A program made the position numbers and the translations under genes. A stretch of 64,000 nucleotides of DNA from contig NZ_JACHZF010000008.1 in the NCBI RefSeq assembly GCF_014193375.1, positions 102,055 through 166,054 on the forward strand, read 5' to 3'. Source of the stretch: Halomonas campaniensis. Lineage in GTDB: Bacteria; Pseudomonadota; Gammaproteobacteria; Pseudomonadales; Halomonadaceae. This document shows positions 25,567-36,680 of this stretch, one piece after another. How positions within the stretch are numbered: the stretch's first letter is position 1; each line of letters opens with the position of its first letter. The notes beneath the pieces were generated by a model. That model was not told the origin of the DNA. It was given only the letters and a program-made list of their open reading frames with translations, and made no database searches.

Positions 25567-26453
25567 TCGCGCTGCTGCTTGCCGGCTGCGCCTCGCGCCC
25601 CGACGGCGCCACCACCCGCGACTCGGCTGCCTCCCCCAGCGCTGGCTGGGTCACCGTGCAGCGCGGCGACACCCTCGGCGAGATCGCCCGGCGCGGCGAG
25701 GTCCCGCTGGAGCGCCTGCAGCGCTTCAACCCGGGGGTCGACGCCCGCCGCCTGGCGGTGGGCCAGAGACTGCTGATGCCCACCCAGCAGGAGCGCGCCC
25801 CCTCCGGGGGACCCTACCGCTACCAGGTGCGGCCCGGCGACACTTACTCCAGCATCGCCCGGCGCTTCGACACCCGGGCCTCGCGGATCCAGGCCGCCAA
25901 TCCCGGCATCGAACCCACTGCCCTGCGGGTCGGCCAGGTCATCCAGGTGCCCCTCTCGGGCGGCGCCACGGCGAGCCGCGGCGCATCCCGGGGCGGCTCG
26001 ACGGGCAGCGGTTCGGGCGGGACCAGCGGGGGCTCGCCCGCTCGCGCCAGCCTGCCGGACCCCGGCGACCTGCCCGCCTCGGCCCGCAACTGGCCCTGGC
26101 CGCTGGCGGACTACCGCATCGTGCGCCGCTTCGGCAGCGACGGGCGGGGTACCCTGCAGCCGATGCTGCTGGCCACCAGCCGGGGCGCCCAGGCCCGGGC
26201 GGTGGCCGACGGCGACGTGCGCTTCGCCGACAGCATGCGCCAGCTCGGCCAGGTGGTGATCGTCCACCATGCCGACAACCTGCAGAGCGTCTACGCCTTG
26301 TGCGAGCGGACGCTGGTGGCCGACGGCGACCGGGTCAGCCGCGGCACCCCGCTCTGCGAGGTGGGCTACAGCAACGCCACCGAGCGCCACGACCTGCTCT
26401 TCGACCTGCGCCACGGCGGCAAGCCCATCGACCCGCGCCGCGTCCTCCGCTGA
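25512..26453 (+). CDS. Lipoprotein with two LysM domains and a degenerate LytM (EnvC/NlpD-like) domain
   Basis: A 313-residue outer-membrane lipoprotein candidate. A signal peptide ends in the lipobox LLAG-C (Cys26), followed by LysM 1 (VTVQRGDTLGEIARRGEVP) and LysM 2 (YQVRPGDTYSSIARRFDTR). A Gly/Ser linker leads to a C-terminal LytM/M23 fold. The zinc ligands of active M23 peptidases are missing: the first His/Asp site reads QPMLLATS, the HxH site reads LLFDLRHGG. That resembles NlpD/EnvC activators of cell-wall amidases. The start lies inside the acyltransferase gene; ATG 25512 gives a normal signal peptide, with ATG 25500 as alternative. Confidence 0.8.
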   Translation: MAQRPVAGQGRRALALLLIALLLAGCASRPDGATTRDSAASPSAGWVTVQRGDTLGEIARRGEVPLERLQRFNPGVDARRLAVGQRLLMPTQQERAPSGGPYRYQVRPGDTYSSIARRFDTRASRIQAANPGIEPTALRVGQVIQVPLSGGATASRGASRGGSTGSGSGGTSGGSPARASLPDPGDLPASARNWPWPLADYRIVRRFGSDGRGTLQPMLLATSRGAQARAVADGDVRFADSMRQLGQVVIVHHADNLQSVYALCERTLVADGDRVSRGTPLCEVGYSNATERHDLLFDLRHGGKPIDPRRVLR

Positions 26454-26569
26454 CCCCCGGCGCGCTGTCATCGACGGGTCATGGAGACGTCGCCGAGGCG
26501 TCATGCCGGCCTGACATCCTCGATACCTGACGGGGCCCCTTTCGGGCCCGCGACAGGACGAGGAACGTC

Positions 26570-27730
26570 ATGCGCATCTGTCTGGTGAGCGAGACATGGA
26601 CGCCCGACATCAACGGGGTCGCCCACACCCTGGGCCAGCTGAGCGGTGAGCTCTGCTCGCGCGGCCTTCGGCTGCAGCTGATCCGCCCCCGCCCCCTGAC
26701 TCCCGCCCCGCCACGCAGCGCCGGCATGGAAGCCGAGCTCCGGGTGCGCGGGGTCTCCGTGCCCGGCTACCGGGAGGTCCGCCTGGGCCTGCCCGCCAGC
26801 CGCGCGATCCTGCGGCTGTGGCGCGAACAGCGCCCGGACGTGGTCTACCTGGCCACCCAGGGTCCACTGGGCTGGTCCGCCCAGCGGGTGGCGAGGCGCC
26901 TGGCCATTCCGACGGTCGCCGGCTGGCACACCAACTTCGACCACTACTGCCGCGACTACGGCCTCCCCTGGCTGGCCCCGCTGGTCATCCGTCGCCTGCG
27001 CGCCTTCCACAACCGCTGTGCGGCCACCCTGGTCCCGACCCGCGACCAGGCCCGTGCCCTGGCGGCCCTGGGCTTCGACAACCTGCGCCTCATGGCGCGC
27101 GGCATCGACGGCGAACGCTTCTCCCCGGCCCATCGCGACCCCGAGCTGCGCCGCCGCTGGGGCGCCGGCGAGCATCGCCCGGTCGCCCTCCACGTGGGAC
27201 GCCTGGCCCCCGAGAAGAACCTCGACCTGCTGCGCGACACCTTCCTGGCAATGCAGGACGCCCGGCCGGACCTGCGCCAGGTGATCGTCGGCGACGGGCC
27301 CGGAAGGCGCCTGCTGGAACGGGCCCTGCCCGAGGCCAACTTCACCGGCTTCATCGACCCGCAGGCGCTGGTGCGCCACTACGCCAGCGCCGACCTCTTC
27401 ATCTTCCCCTCGCTCTCCGAGACCTGGGGGAACGTCGTGCTCGAGGCCATGGCCAGCGGGCTCGGCGTGGTGGCCTTCCGCCACGCCGCCGGCGCCGAGC
27501 TGATCGACGACGATGTCAACGGCATCACCGCGCCCGCCGACGACCCGACGGCGTTCCGCGAGGCGGCGGTGACCCTCTGCCAGCAGCCGGCACGCACCGC
27601 CCGGCTGGGGCGTGCCGCACGCCAGCGGGCCCTGGCCTACACCTGGCCGGCCATCACCGACGACTTTGTCGCCACCCTCGACCTCGCCCGGGAGACACGC
27701 CATGGAACCTCGCGCCCACGCCCTGCTTGA
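26570..27730 (+). CDS. GT4-family glycosyltransferase (MgtA-like)
   Basis: A 386-residue GT-B glycosyltransferase of family 4. It begins MRICLVSETWTPDINGVAHT, a typical nucleotide-sugar mannosyltransferase N-terminus, and has HVGRLAPEKNLDLL, VIVGDGPGRRLLE and the EX7E-type region FPSLSETWGNVVLEAMASG. It resembles enzymes that mannosylate or glycosylate diacylglycerol lipids, in keeping with the adjacent PAP2 phosphatase and upstream acyltransferase; donor and acceptor are inferred. RBS GAGGAAC precedes ATG 26570. Its end overlaps the PAP2 gene by 29 bases. Confidence 0.85.
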   Translation: MRICLVSETWTPDINGVAHTLGQLSGELCSRGLRLQLIRPRPLTPAPPRSAGMEAELRVRGVSVPGYREVRLGLPASRAILRLWREQRPDVVYLATQGPLGWSAQRVARRLAIPTVAGWHTNFDHYCRDYGLPWLAPLVIRRLRAFHNRCAATLVPTRDQARALAALGFDNLRLMARGIDGERFSPAHRDPELRRRWGAGEHRPVALHVGRLAPEKNLDLLRDTFLAMQDARPDLRQVIVGDGPGRRLLERALPEANFTGFIDPQALVRHYASADLFIFPSLSETWGNVVLEAMASGLGVVAFRHAAGAELIDDDVNGITAPADDPTAFREAAVTLCQQPARTARLGRAARQRALAYTWPAITDDFVATLDLARETRHGTSRPRPA

Positions 27731-28244
27731 ACGGCTCGACCTGGTGGAGTGGCGGCTCTGCCAGCGCATCGGCCGGCTCAACCTCTACCGCCCCTGGCTG
27801 ACCCTGCTGCGCCTGGCCAGCCGGCTCGGCGACTGGCCGGCCTGGGTCGCGCTGATCCTGGCCCAGCCGCTGCTGCATGAGGCCGGCGGCTGGCGAGCCC
27901 TGCTGCAGTACACCCTGACGGCCCTGGTGGCTATCGCCGTCTACCGGCTGATCAAGACCCGCCTGTGCCGGGAGCGTCCCTTTATCACCTTCGTCGGCAA
28001 TGTGCGCTCCCACGAACCGGCCCGGGACCGCTACAGCTTCCCCAGCGGGCATACCATGCACGCGGTGCTGTTCCTGGCGCTGACCGCGAGCCACCTGCCC
28101 TGGCTGGCGCCCTGGCTGGGGCCGCTGGTGCTCCTCATCGCCGTCTCGCGGGTCGGCCTCGGCCTGCACTACCTGAGCGACGTGGCCGCCGGTGCCGTGC
28201 TCGGCCTGCTGTTTGCCCTGGCGAGCCTGACCCTGGTCGGCTGA
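27702..28244 (+). CDS. PAP2-family membrane phosphatase
   Basis: A 180-residue integral membrane phosphatase of the PAP2 superfamily. The three catalytic motifs are KTRLCRERP, PSGHTMHAV and SRVGLGLHYLSD, containing the nucleophilic His and partner His/Arg residues. About five hydrophobic helices are seen. Such enzymes dephosphorylate phosphatidic acid, phosphatidylglycerophosphate or undecaprenyl pyrophosphate; the substrate is not decidable. It overlaps the glycosyltransferase gene, so both act together, perhaps on a glycolipid precursor. ATG 27702 has GGGAG upstream. Confidence 0.88.
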   Translation: MEPRAHALLERLDLVEWRLCQRIGRLNLYRPWLTLLRLASRLGDWPAWVALILAQPLLHEAGGWRALLQYTLTALVAIAVYRLIKTRLCRERPFITFVGNVRSHEPARDRYSFPSGHTMHAVLFLALTASHLPWLAPWLGPLVLLIAVSRVGLGLHYLSDVAAGAVLGLLFALASLTLVG

Positions 28245-28282
28245 GCCTCGTGGGATCGCCGCCGCCATGGCATCCTTGGGTG

Positions 28283-28903
28283 ATGCCGACCGACATCCTG
28301 CTGTCCGACCCGCCCCTGTGGCTGACGACTCCCCTACTGGGCGAGCCGCAGGCCAGCGAACTGCTGGCCCGGCTCGACGCCGAGCTGGCGTGGCAACGCC
28401 CGACGCTGCGCCTCTATGGCCGGGAGCACCCCATCCCCCGCCGCCAGGTCTGGATGGGCGACCCCGAGGCGCGCTACCGCTACTCCGCTCGGGACTTCCA
28501 TCCCGATCCCTGGCACCCCGCCGTGGCGGCCCTGCGCGACCGGGTGACCGATGCCCTGGCGGCCTCCGGCACCCCGGCCCGCTTCAACAGCGTGCTGCTC
28601 AACCGCTACGCCGACGGCGAGGAGCGCATGGGCTGGCACAGCGACGACGAGCCCGAGCTCGGGTGCGACCCGCTGATCGCCGCCGTGTCGCTGGGGGCCG
28701 AGCGCCCGCTGCGCTTCCGCGGGAAACCGGGCGTGGCCCGTCCCGGTGACGCGGGGCCCTTGTCACCCTTCAACGTCTGGCTGCCCCACGACAGCCTGCT
28801 GGTGATGGGCCCCGGCGCGCAGGGCGCCCTGCAGCACGCGCTGCTGCCGCGCAAGATTCCCGGGCTGCGCATCAGCCTGACCTTTCGCTGGGTGGTAGGC
28901 TGA
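28283..28903 (+). CDS. alkB: AlkB-type 2-oxoglutarate/Fe(II) DNA-repair dioxygenase
   Basis: A 206-residue dioxygenase of the AlkB family, which oxidatively demethylates 1-methyladenine and 3-methylcytosine. The nucleotide-handling region YRYSARDFHPDPW, LLNRYADGEERMGWHSDDEPEL with the HxD iron ligands, and QHALLPRKIPGLRISLTFRWV with the second His and the 2-oxoglutarate Arg are all present. It resembles the ALKBH2-like bacterial group (around 200 residues). ATG 28283 has only a weak RBS; a GTG precedes it in frame. No Ada box was recognised. Confidence 0.88.
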   Translation: MPTDILLSDPPLWLTTPLLGEPQASELLARLDAELAWQRPTLRLYGREHPIPRRQVWMGDPEARYRYSARDFHPDPWHPAVAALRDRVTDALAASGTPARFNSVLLNRYADGEERMGWHSDDEPELGCDPLIAAVSLGAERPLRFRGKPGVARPGDAGPLSPFNVWLPHDSLLVMGPGAQGALQHALLPRKIPGLRISLTFRWVVG

Positions 28904-28941
28904 TCGCCTCGATTCCAGGTCAGTGGCGGGCTAACTTTCCG

Positions 28942-28963
28942 GCAAGGGTGATAACGGTATAAA
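28942..28963 (+). repeat. Dispersed 22-bp motif, copy 2
   Basis: Second copy of the GCAAGG-R-TGATAACGGTATAAA motif seen at 605-626, with 21 of 22 positions identical. It lies between alkB and the convergent gcvT, just before a long hairpin. Confidence 0.5.
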
Positions 28964-28976
28964 AATCACACCCCAC

Positions 28977-29014
28977 AACGCACAGCGGCCACCCGAGGGT
29001 GGCCGCTGTGCGTT
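28977..29014 (-). terminator. Terminator between alkB and gcvT
   Basis: A perfect 17-bp stem with tetraloop CGAG. On the minus strand a TTTTT run follows about 8 bases beyond the stem, so it should end the gcvT transcript; it may also stop alkB reading from the other side. Confidence 0.75.
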
Positions 29015-29039
29015 GCCGTGGTCGCCGGGCCGGGCCGGC

Positions 29040-30152
29040 TCAGCCCCGGTAGTAGCCCGGCGACACGAAGGGCATCCGGCTCACCGTCATCGGCAGGCGC
29101 TTGCCGCGCACCTCGGCGTAGACGATGGCGTCCACCGCGGCGTGCTCGGTGGCCAGGTAGCCCATGGCCACCGGCCTGCCCACGCTGGGGCCGAAGCCCC
29201 CGGAGGTGACCACGCCGATGCGCTTGCCCTCGGCGTCGAACAGCTCGGCGCCCTCGCGCACCGGGGCGCGCCCCTCGCCCAGCAGGCCGACCCGCTTGCG
29301 CCGGTGGTCCTTCGCCTCCACCTGGTGCAGGATCAGGTCGGCGCCCGGGAAGCCGGCGGCCCGCTCGCCGCCGCGCCGCCGCGGCTTGCCGATGGCCCAG
29401 ACCAGGCCGGCCTCCACCGGGGTGGTCTCGGTGTCGATGTCGTGGCCATAGAGGCAGAGTCCCGCCTCCAGGCGCAGGGAGTCCCGCGCGCCCAGGCCGA
29501 TCGCTTCGACCTCGGGCTCGGCCAGCAGGCGGCGCGCCAGGGCCTCGCCCTGCCCGGCCGGCACCGAGATCTCGAAGCCATCCTCGCCGGTATAGCCGCT
29601 GCGGCTGATCCACACCGGAATGCCATCGATCTCGAAGCGGCCGTGCTGCATGAAGACCATCTCGCAGGCCGCCGGGCAGAGCCGGGCCATCACGTCACTG
29701 GCCCGGGGCCCCTGCAGCGCCAGCAGGCCGCGGTCGAGCACCTCGACCTCATGCCCCTCGGGCAACCCCCGCCGCAGATGGGCGATGTCCTGCTCCTGGC
29801 AAGCCGCGTTGACCACCAGGTAGAGGTGGTCGCCGGCGTTGACCACCATCAGGTCGTCGAGGATGCCGCCCTCCTCGCCGGTGAACAGCGCATAGCGCTG
29901 CATGCCTTCGGGAAGGCCGACGATATCCGCCGGCACCAGGGTCTCCAGCGCCTCGGCCGGGGACGGCCCCCGCAGCAGCAGCTGCCCCATGTGGGAGACA
30001 TCGAACAGGCCGCAGGCGGCGCGGGTATGCTCGTGCTCCTTCTTCACGCCGAGCGGGTACTGGACCGGCATCTCGTAGCCGGCAAAGGGCACCATCCTGG
30101 CGCCCAGTTCCACGTGCAGGTCATACAGGGGCGTACGCTTGAGTTCGCTCAT
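29040..30152 (-). CDS. gcvT: Aminomethyltransferase (glycine cleavage T protein)
   Basis: A 370-residue T protein, which releases ammonia from the aminomethyl-lipoyl H protein and transfers the one-carbon unit to tetrahydrofolate. Typical segments: LGARMVPFAGYEMPVQY, AACGLFDVSHMGQ, LQGPRASDVMARL and SRSGYTGEDGFEI, plus the C-terminal VTSGGFGPSVGRPVAMGYL. It partners GcvH and GcvP, which lie 2 kb away on the other strand. It is split from them by the AGCS transporter. ATG 30152 follows GGGAG. Confidence 0.96.
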   Translation of the reverse strand: MSELKRTPLYDLHVELGARMVPFAGYEMPVQYPLGVKKEHEHTRAACGLFDVSHMGQLLLRGPSPAEALETLVPADIVGLPEGMQRYALFTGEEGGILDDLMVVNAGDHLYLVVNAACQEQDIAHLRRGLPEGHEVEVLDRGLLALQGPRASDVMARLCPAACEMVFMQHGRFEIDGIPVWISRSGYTGEDGFEISVPAGQGEALARRLLAEPEVEAIGLGARDSLRLEAGLCLYGHDIDTETTPVEAGLVWAIGKPRRRGGERAAGFPGADLILHQVEAKDHRRKRVGLLGEGRAPVREGAELFDAEGKRIGVVTSGGFGPSVGRPVAMGYLATEHAAVDAIVYAEVRGKRLPMTVSRMPFVSPGYYRG

Positions 30153-30194
30153 CTCGTCTCCCTCTGGGGTAGCCGGGTGATGGGGCCCGACGGT

Positions 30195-30222
30195 CGAGAG
30201 GTGCCCCGGGGGGCACCTCTCG
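30195..30222. terminator. Hairpin between AGCS transporter and gcvT
   Basis: CGAGAGGTGCCC and GGGCACCTCTCG form a 12-bp stem with a very short loop in the 87-base gap. No T tract follows, so it may attenuate rather than fully terminate transcripts entering gcvT from the transporter gene. Confidence 0.55.
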
Positions 30223-30239
30223 AGCTCGTCGGCCGTGGA

Positions 30240-31646
30240 TCAGCGCTTGTCGTGGTCAAGCTCCTCGCCCGGCAGGATCTCCTTGCCGTCGAAGTAGTCG
30301 CGGGTGAGCTTGAAGACCACCGGCGACAGCAGCGCCAGGGCGATCAGGTTGGGAATCGCCATCATGGCGTTGAAGGTGTCGGCCATCAGCCAGATGAACC
30401 CCAGCTGGGCGATGGCCCCCAGCGGGATGGCCAGCACGAACAGCACCCGGTAGAGCATGATCGAGCGGGTGCCGAACAGGAACTGAAAGCACTTCTCGCC
30501 ATAGAAGGACCATCCCAGGATGGTGGTGAAGGCAAACACCGCCAGGGCCAGCGAGACGATCTGGTTGCCGAAGCCGGGCAGCGCCGCATCGAAGGAGAGC
30601 GCCGTCAGCGAGGCGCCGGCCTCGCCCTCGACCCATACCGTGGAGGTCAGGATCACCAGAGCGGTGATGGTGCAGATGACGATGGTATCGATGAAGGTCC
30701 CCAGCATGGCGATCAGGCCCTGGCGCACGGGGTTCTTGGTCCTGGCCGCGGCGTGGGCGATGGGCGCACTGCCCAGGCCCGCCTCGTTGGAGAAGATGCC
30801 GCGGGCCACGCCGAAGCGGATGGCCGCCATCACCGCAGCACCGGCGAAACCGCCCATGGCCGCATGGGGGTTGAAGGCATAGTAGAAGATCATGCTGAAG
30901 GCCTCGCCGATCTGGCCGGCATTGACGATCAGCACCAGGATGCCGGCGATCACGTAGAGGATGCCCATCACCGGGACCAGCTTGCCGGCCACCTTGGCGA
31001 TGCGCTTGATCCCGCCAAGGATCACCGCACCGGCCAGCACCATGATCACCACGCCGGTGAGCCAGTGCGGGATGCCGAAGGTGGAGTCCAGGGCGTCCGC
31101 CACGGAGTTGGACTGCACGGTGTTGCCGATGCCGAAGGCGGCCACGGCACCGAAGAAGGCGAAGGCGCCGCCCAGCCACAGCCACTTCTTGCCGAGGCCG
31201 TTCTTGATGTAGAACATCGGGCCGCCGACGTGGTAGCCGGTGCTGTCGGTCTCGCGATAGCGCACGGCCAGCACCGCCTCGGCAAACTTGGTGGCCATGC
31301 CCACCAGCGCCGTGATCCACATCCAGAACACCGCTCCCGGGCCGCCCAGGGCGATGGCCGTGGCCACGCCGGCGATGTTGCCGGTGCCGATGGTGGCGGA
31401 GAGCGCCGTCATCAGGGCGTTGAAGGGCGAGATCTCGCCATCGTCATCGCCCTTGGCCTTGCCGTCGGGCGTCTTCTTCGGGTCGCGACCCTGCCACATC
31501 AGCCTGAAGCCCATGCCGAGCTTGCGGATCGGCATGAGCTTGAGGCCGATCTGCAGGTAGAGGCCCACCCCCAGCAGCAGGATGAGCATCAGCGGCCCCC
31601 AGACCACGCCGTTGATGGCACCGAATATACTGTTCAAGGTTTCCAC
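30240..31646 (-). CDS. AGCS-family Na+:alanine/glycine symporter
   Basis: A 468-residue multi-spanning transporter of the AGCS family (AgcS/DagA/AlsT), importing alanine or glycine with sodium. Family signatures are FNALMTALSATIGTGNIAGVATAI, GGPGAVFWMWITALVGMATKFAEAVLAVRYR, FSNEAGLGSAPIAHAAA and LGWSFYGEKCFQFLF. GTG at 31646 (VETLNSIFGAING) is chosen because GGGAG sits 7 bases upstream and the residues before it do not look coding. Placed between gcvT and the gcvHP promoter region, it most likely supplies glycine to the cleavage system. Confidence 0.93.
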   Translation of the reverse strand: METLNSIFGAINGVVWGPLMLILLLGVGLYLQIGLKLMPIRKLGMGFRLMWQGRDPKKTPDGKAKGDDDGEISPFNALMTALSATIGTGNIAGVATAIALGGPGAVFWMWITALVGMATKFAEAVLAVRYRETDSTGYHVGGPMFYIKNGLGKKWLWLGGAFAFFGAVAAFGIGNTVQSNSVADALDSTFGIPHWLTGVVIMVLAGAVILGGIKRIAKVAGKLVPVMGILYVIAGILVLIVNAGQIGEAFSMIFYYAFNPHAAMGGFAGAAVMAAIRFGVARGIFSNEAGLGSAPIAHAAARTKNPVRQGLIAMLGTFIDTIVICTITALVILTSTVWVEGEAGASLTALSFDAALPGFGNQIVSLALAVFAFTTILGWSFYGEKCFQFLFGTRSIMLYRVLFVLAIPLGAIAQLGFIWLMADTFNAMMAIPNLIALALLSPVVFKLTRDYFDGKEILPGEELDHDKR

Positions 31647-32165
31647 GAGAATCTCCCTAATTCGCTTGTTGTTGTGAACTGCCGTCTCGCGGCGGACTGG
31701 ACCAGACGAATCTCTCGCCACAGCCGGCACCGATCGAAGGATCAGCAGAACGAACCCGCGTAACATAGCGGATCATGCCGTCTCAGCACCAGCCTCGAGT
31801 GCGCCATACCAATCAAGCAGGGCAGAGTCATGTTTCCTATCGGAAACCGACGGCGCCTCGGTGACACCATCGCTTACGCTTCTGCCCGCTGCCGGAGCGG
31901 CGCGCAAGCCGGCCCCGCCCGGGCCGGCCTCCAGAAAGCGTAGTGAGCGCATCGCAACGCGTCGACTCGCCGCGCACTGCCCGGCCGACGGCAGCCTGAG
32001 GGCGCCCCTCTCCCGCCGCGACTGGACGTCGGCCCCGCGGCGGGCCACCCTGTGGGGGCCGGCGACGCCCCGGGCACGGGACGCCGACACCCGGAGACTC
32101 GCCAAACGCCGTCAATGGCGTTAGCATTCGCGACACCAGAAACCTTTTTCGTATAGGAAAACGTG
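31647..32165. promoter_or_regulatory. 519-bp divergent regulatory region, AGCS / gcvH
   Basis: The largest gap in the window's core, holding no convincing gene. It contains a small perfect dyad GTTTCC-TATC-GGAAAC (31832-31847) and a GC-rich hairpin GCCGGCCC/GGGCCGGC (31908-31928); a T-rich stretch with TATAGGAAAA lies just before gcvH. I looked for the gcvT-type glycine riboswitch signatures on both strands and did not find them. Regulation of both glycine units from here is likely; mechanism unknown. Confidence 0.55.
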
Positions 32166-32558
32166 ATGAGCTCAATCCCCGCCAACCTGCGCTACGCCGA
32201 AAGTCATGAATGGGTGCTGGACAACGGTGACGGCACCGTGACCATCGGCATCACCGACCACGCCCAGGAGGCCCTCGGCGACGTGGTGTTCGTCGAGCTG
32301 CCCGAAGTGGGCCGCAGCCTCGACACGAAGGAGGAGTTCGGCGTCATCGAGTCGGTCAAGGCCGCTTCCGACCTCTATGCTCCGGTGGCCGGCGAAGTGA
32401 TCGCCGTCAACGAGGCCCTCGAGGACGCGCCCGAGACCGTCAACGAGGCGCCCTACGAGGGGGGCTGGATCATGAAGGTGCGCCTCGCCGACGCCGCGCA
32501 GCTCGACGACCTGCTGGATGCCGACGGCTACCAGGCCGTGGCCCAGTCCGACGACTGA
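32166..32558 (+). CDS. gcvH: Glycine cleavage system H protein
   Basis: A 130-residue lipoyl carrier that shuttles the aminomethyl group between P, T and L proteins. The lipoylation site is Lys65 in [19 protein letters not shown] and [20 protein letters not shown] are typical. ATG 32166 follows AGGAAAA and is preferred to the GTG just upstream. It is the first gene of a gcvHP unit, 101 bases ahead of gcvP. Confidence 0.97.
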   Translation: MSSIPANLRYAESHEWVLDNGDGTVTIGITDHAQEALGDVVFVELPEVGRSLDTKEEFGVIESVKAASDLYAPVAGEVIAVNEALEDAPETVNEAPYEGGWIMKVRLADAAQLDDLLDADGYQAVAQSDD

Positions 32559-32659
32559 GGCCGGCTCCCGCCACCGCTTCTCCCCCGGCCCCCGGCCGGG
32601 GTTCCGTCTACCGACCCGCGCCGCTGCCGATCGGCGCATCCACACGCACAGGGTGTCCC

Positions 32660-35554
<2,895 letters not shown>

Positions 35555-35599
35555 TCGAGGCGACTGACCCGAGCGCCGGTCGCTCGGCCCCGGTCCCTC

Positions 35600-35638
35600 A
35601 ACGCAGCAGGCCCCGCCATCGGCGGGGCCTGCTGCGTT
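35600..35638 (+). terminator. Bidirectional terminator, gcvP / LysR
   Basis: AACGCAGCAGGCCCCGCC and its complement form a perfect 18-bp stem around loop ATC between convergent genes. There is no T tract, as for most hairpins in this window. Confidence 0.7.
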
Positions 35639-35667
35639 GGCTCCCTCGATTCTGACCAGGTGAACTG

Positions 35668-36582
35668 TCAACCGAAGCCCGGCTGCTCGCTGTAGCCGAA
35701 AAGTGCCTGGCGGCGCTGCTCGCGGAAGTCCTCCAGCAAGCGGACATAGCGACGCGGGATCTCCATGCCGCGGCGCCTCACCAGGTGCAGCGTCTCGTGG
35801 ACCGCCACCGGCAGGTCCAGCTCCTTCACCTGGCGCTGCCACGGCGAGGTCTCCAGCACCAGCCGCGACACCACGGTGAACCCCAGCCCCCGGGCCACCG
35901 CGTCCAGCACCATCCCCACCTCGTTGGTGAAGCCCTGGCGGCGGAAGTGACTGATCGAGCGGAACTCCTCCGGGAAGTTGCTGCGCAGCAGGGCGCCGGC
36001 GTGGTTGAGGCCGTCGGAGTAGTTGATGAAGCCGATGCCCATGAGGTCGGCCAGGCCACTGCCGGCAAAGTCCGCAGGCACCACCAGGCAGAGCGGCTCG
36101 CGGTGCCAGGGCTCGACCTCGAGGTCCGGGTGGCGGACCGGGTCGGTAACGATGCCCAGGTCGTAGCGGCCGGCCTGCACGTCCTGGGTGATCTCGTGGT
36201 TGAAGGCGAAGCTGTAGCTCACCGTGAGGCCGGGATGCATCTGCTGCTGGCCCAGCAGGAAGGGATAGAGCATCACCCCGACGCTGCCCGGCGAGGCCAG
36301 GCGGCAGTCGCCGGAGTAGAGGGAATCGGCATCCAGCGAATGGCGGAACTGCTCGTGCTCGGCGAACAGCTTCAGGGCATAGTCGTAGGCCCGTCGACCC
36401 GCCTCGGTCAGCGTGAAGCGGCGGCCATGGCGCTCGAGCAGCGGCTTGTCGAGGTACTGCTCGAGCTTGCGCACGTGCTGGCTGACGCCCGGCTGGGTCA
36501 TCTCGAGGCGACGGGCCGTCAGCGTGAAGCTGCCGGTCTCGACCAGGGTGATGAAGGTGCGGAAGTAGAGGGCGTTGAACAT
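35668..36582 (-). CDS. LysR-family transcriptional regulator
   Basis: A 304-residue LysR protein: winged HTH at the N-terminus (FRTFITLVETGSFTLTARRLEMTQPGVSQHVRKLEQYL) and an effector-binding domain with SYSFAFNHEITQDVQAGRYDLGIV. Target and inducer are unknown. It is divergent from ppnN with 98 bases between starts, where a GATAGC/GCTATC dyad could be its site. No other clue from context. Confidence 0.88.
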   Translation of the reverse strand: MFNALYFRTFITLVETGSFTLTARRLEMTQPGVSQHVRKLEQYLDKPLLERHGRRFTLTEAGRRAYDYALKLFAEHEQFRHSLDADSLYSGDCRLASPGSVGVMLYPFLLGQQQMHPGLTVSYSFAFNHEITQDVQAGRYDLGIVTDPVRHPDLEVEPWHREPLCLVVPADFAGSGLADLMGIGFINYSDGLNHAGALLRSNFPEEFRSISHFRRQGFTNEVGMVLDAVARGLGFTVVSRLVLETSPWQRQVKELDLPVAVHETLHLVRRRGMEIPRRYVRLLEDFREQRRQALFGYSEQPGFG

Positions 36583-36637
36583 GGCGTGGCACGTCGCTGG
36601 CGGTGCCCCATTCTAGCACTCCCCCCGCCCCGGGCGT

Positions 36638-36658
36638 GATAGCATCCCCCTAGCTATC
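36638..36658. promoter_or_regulatory. Dyad between LysR gene and ppnN
   Basis: GATAGC, a 9-base spacer, then GCTATC, centred about 33 bases upstream of the ppnN start and within the LysR promoter gap. Spacing suits a LysR-type operator, which is only a suggestion. Confidence 0.4.
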
Positions 36659-36680
36659 CCCGAACGACAAGGACGCCTGA

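Noticed and set aside
31647..32165. Glycine riboswitch upstream of gcvH or the AGCS transporter
   Set aside because: The expected GCCGAAGG-GCAA and CTCTCAGG blocks are absent on both strands; partial look-alikes (GGCGAGAGATTCG on the minus strand) do not form the aptamer pattern.
31773..32185. Several 100-codon frames in the gcv divergent gap
   Set aside because: Arginine/alanine-rich in both directions, no ribosome-binding sites, no family; most likely non-coding GC-rich DNA.
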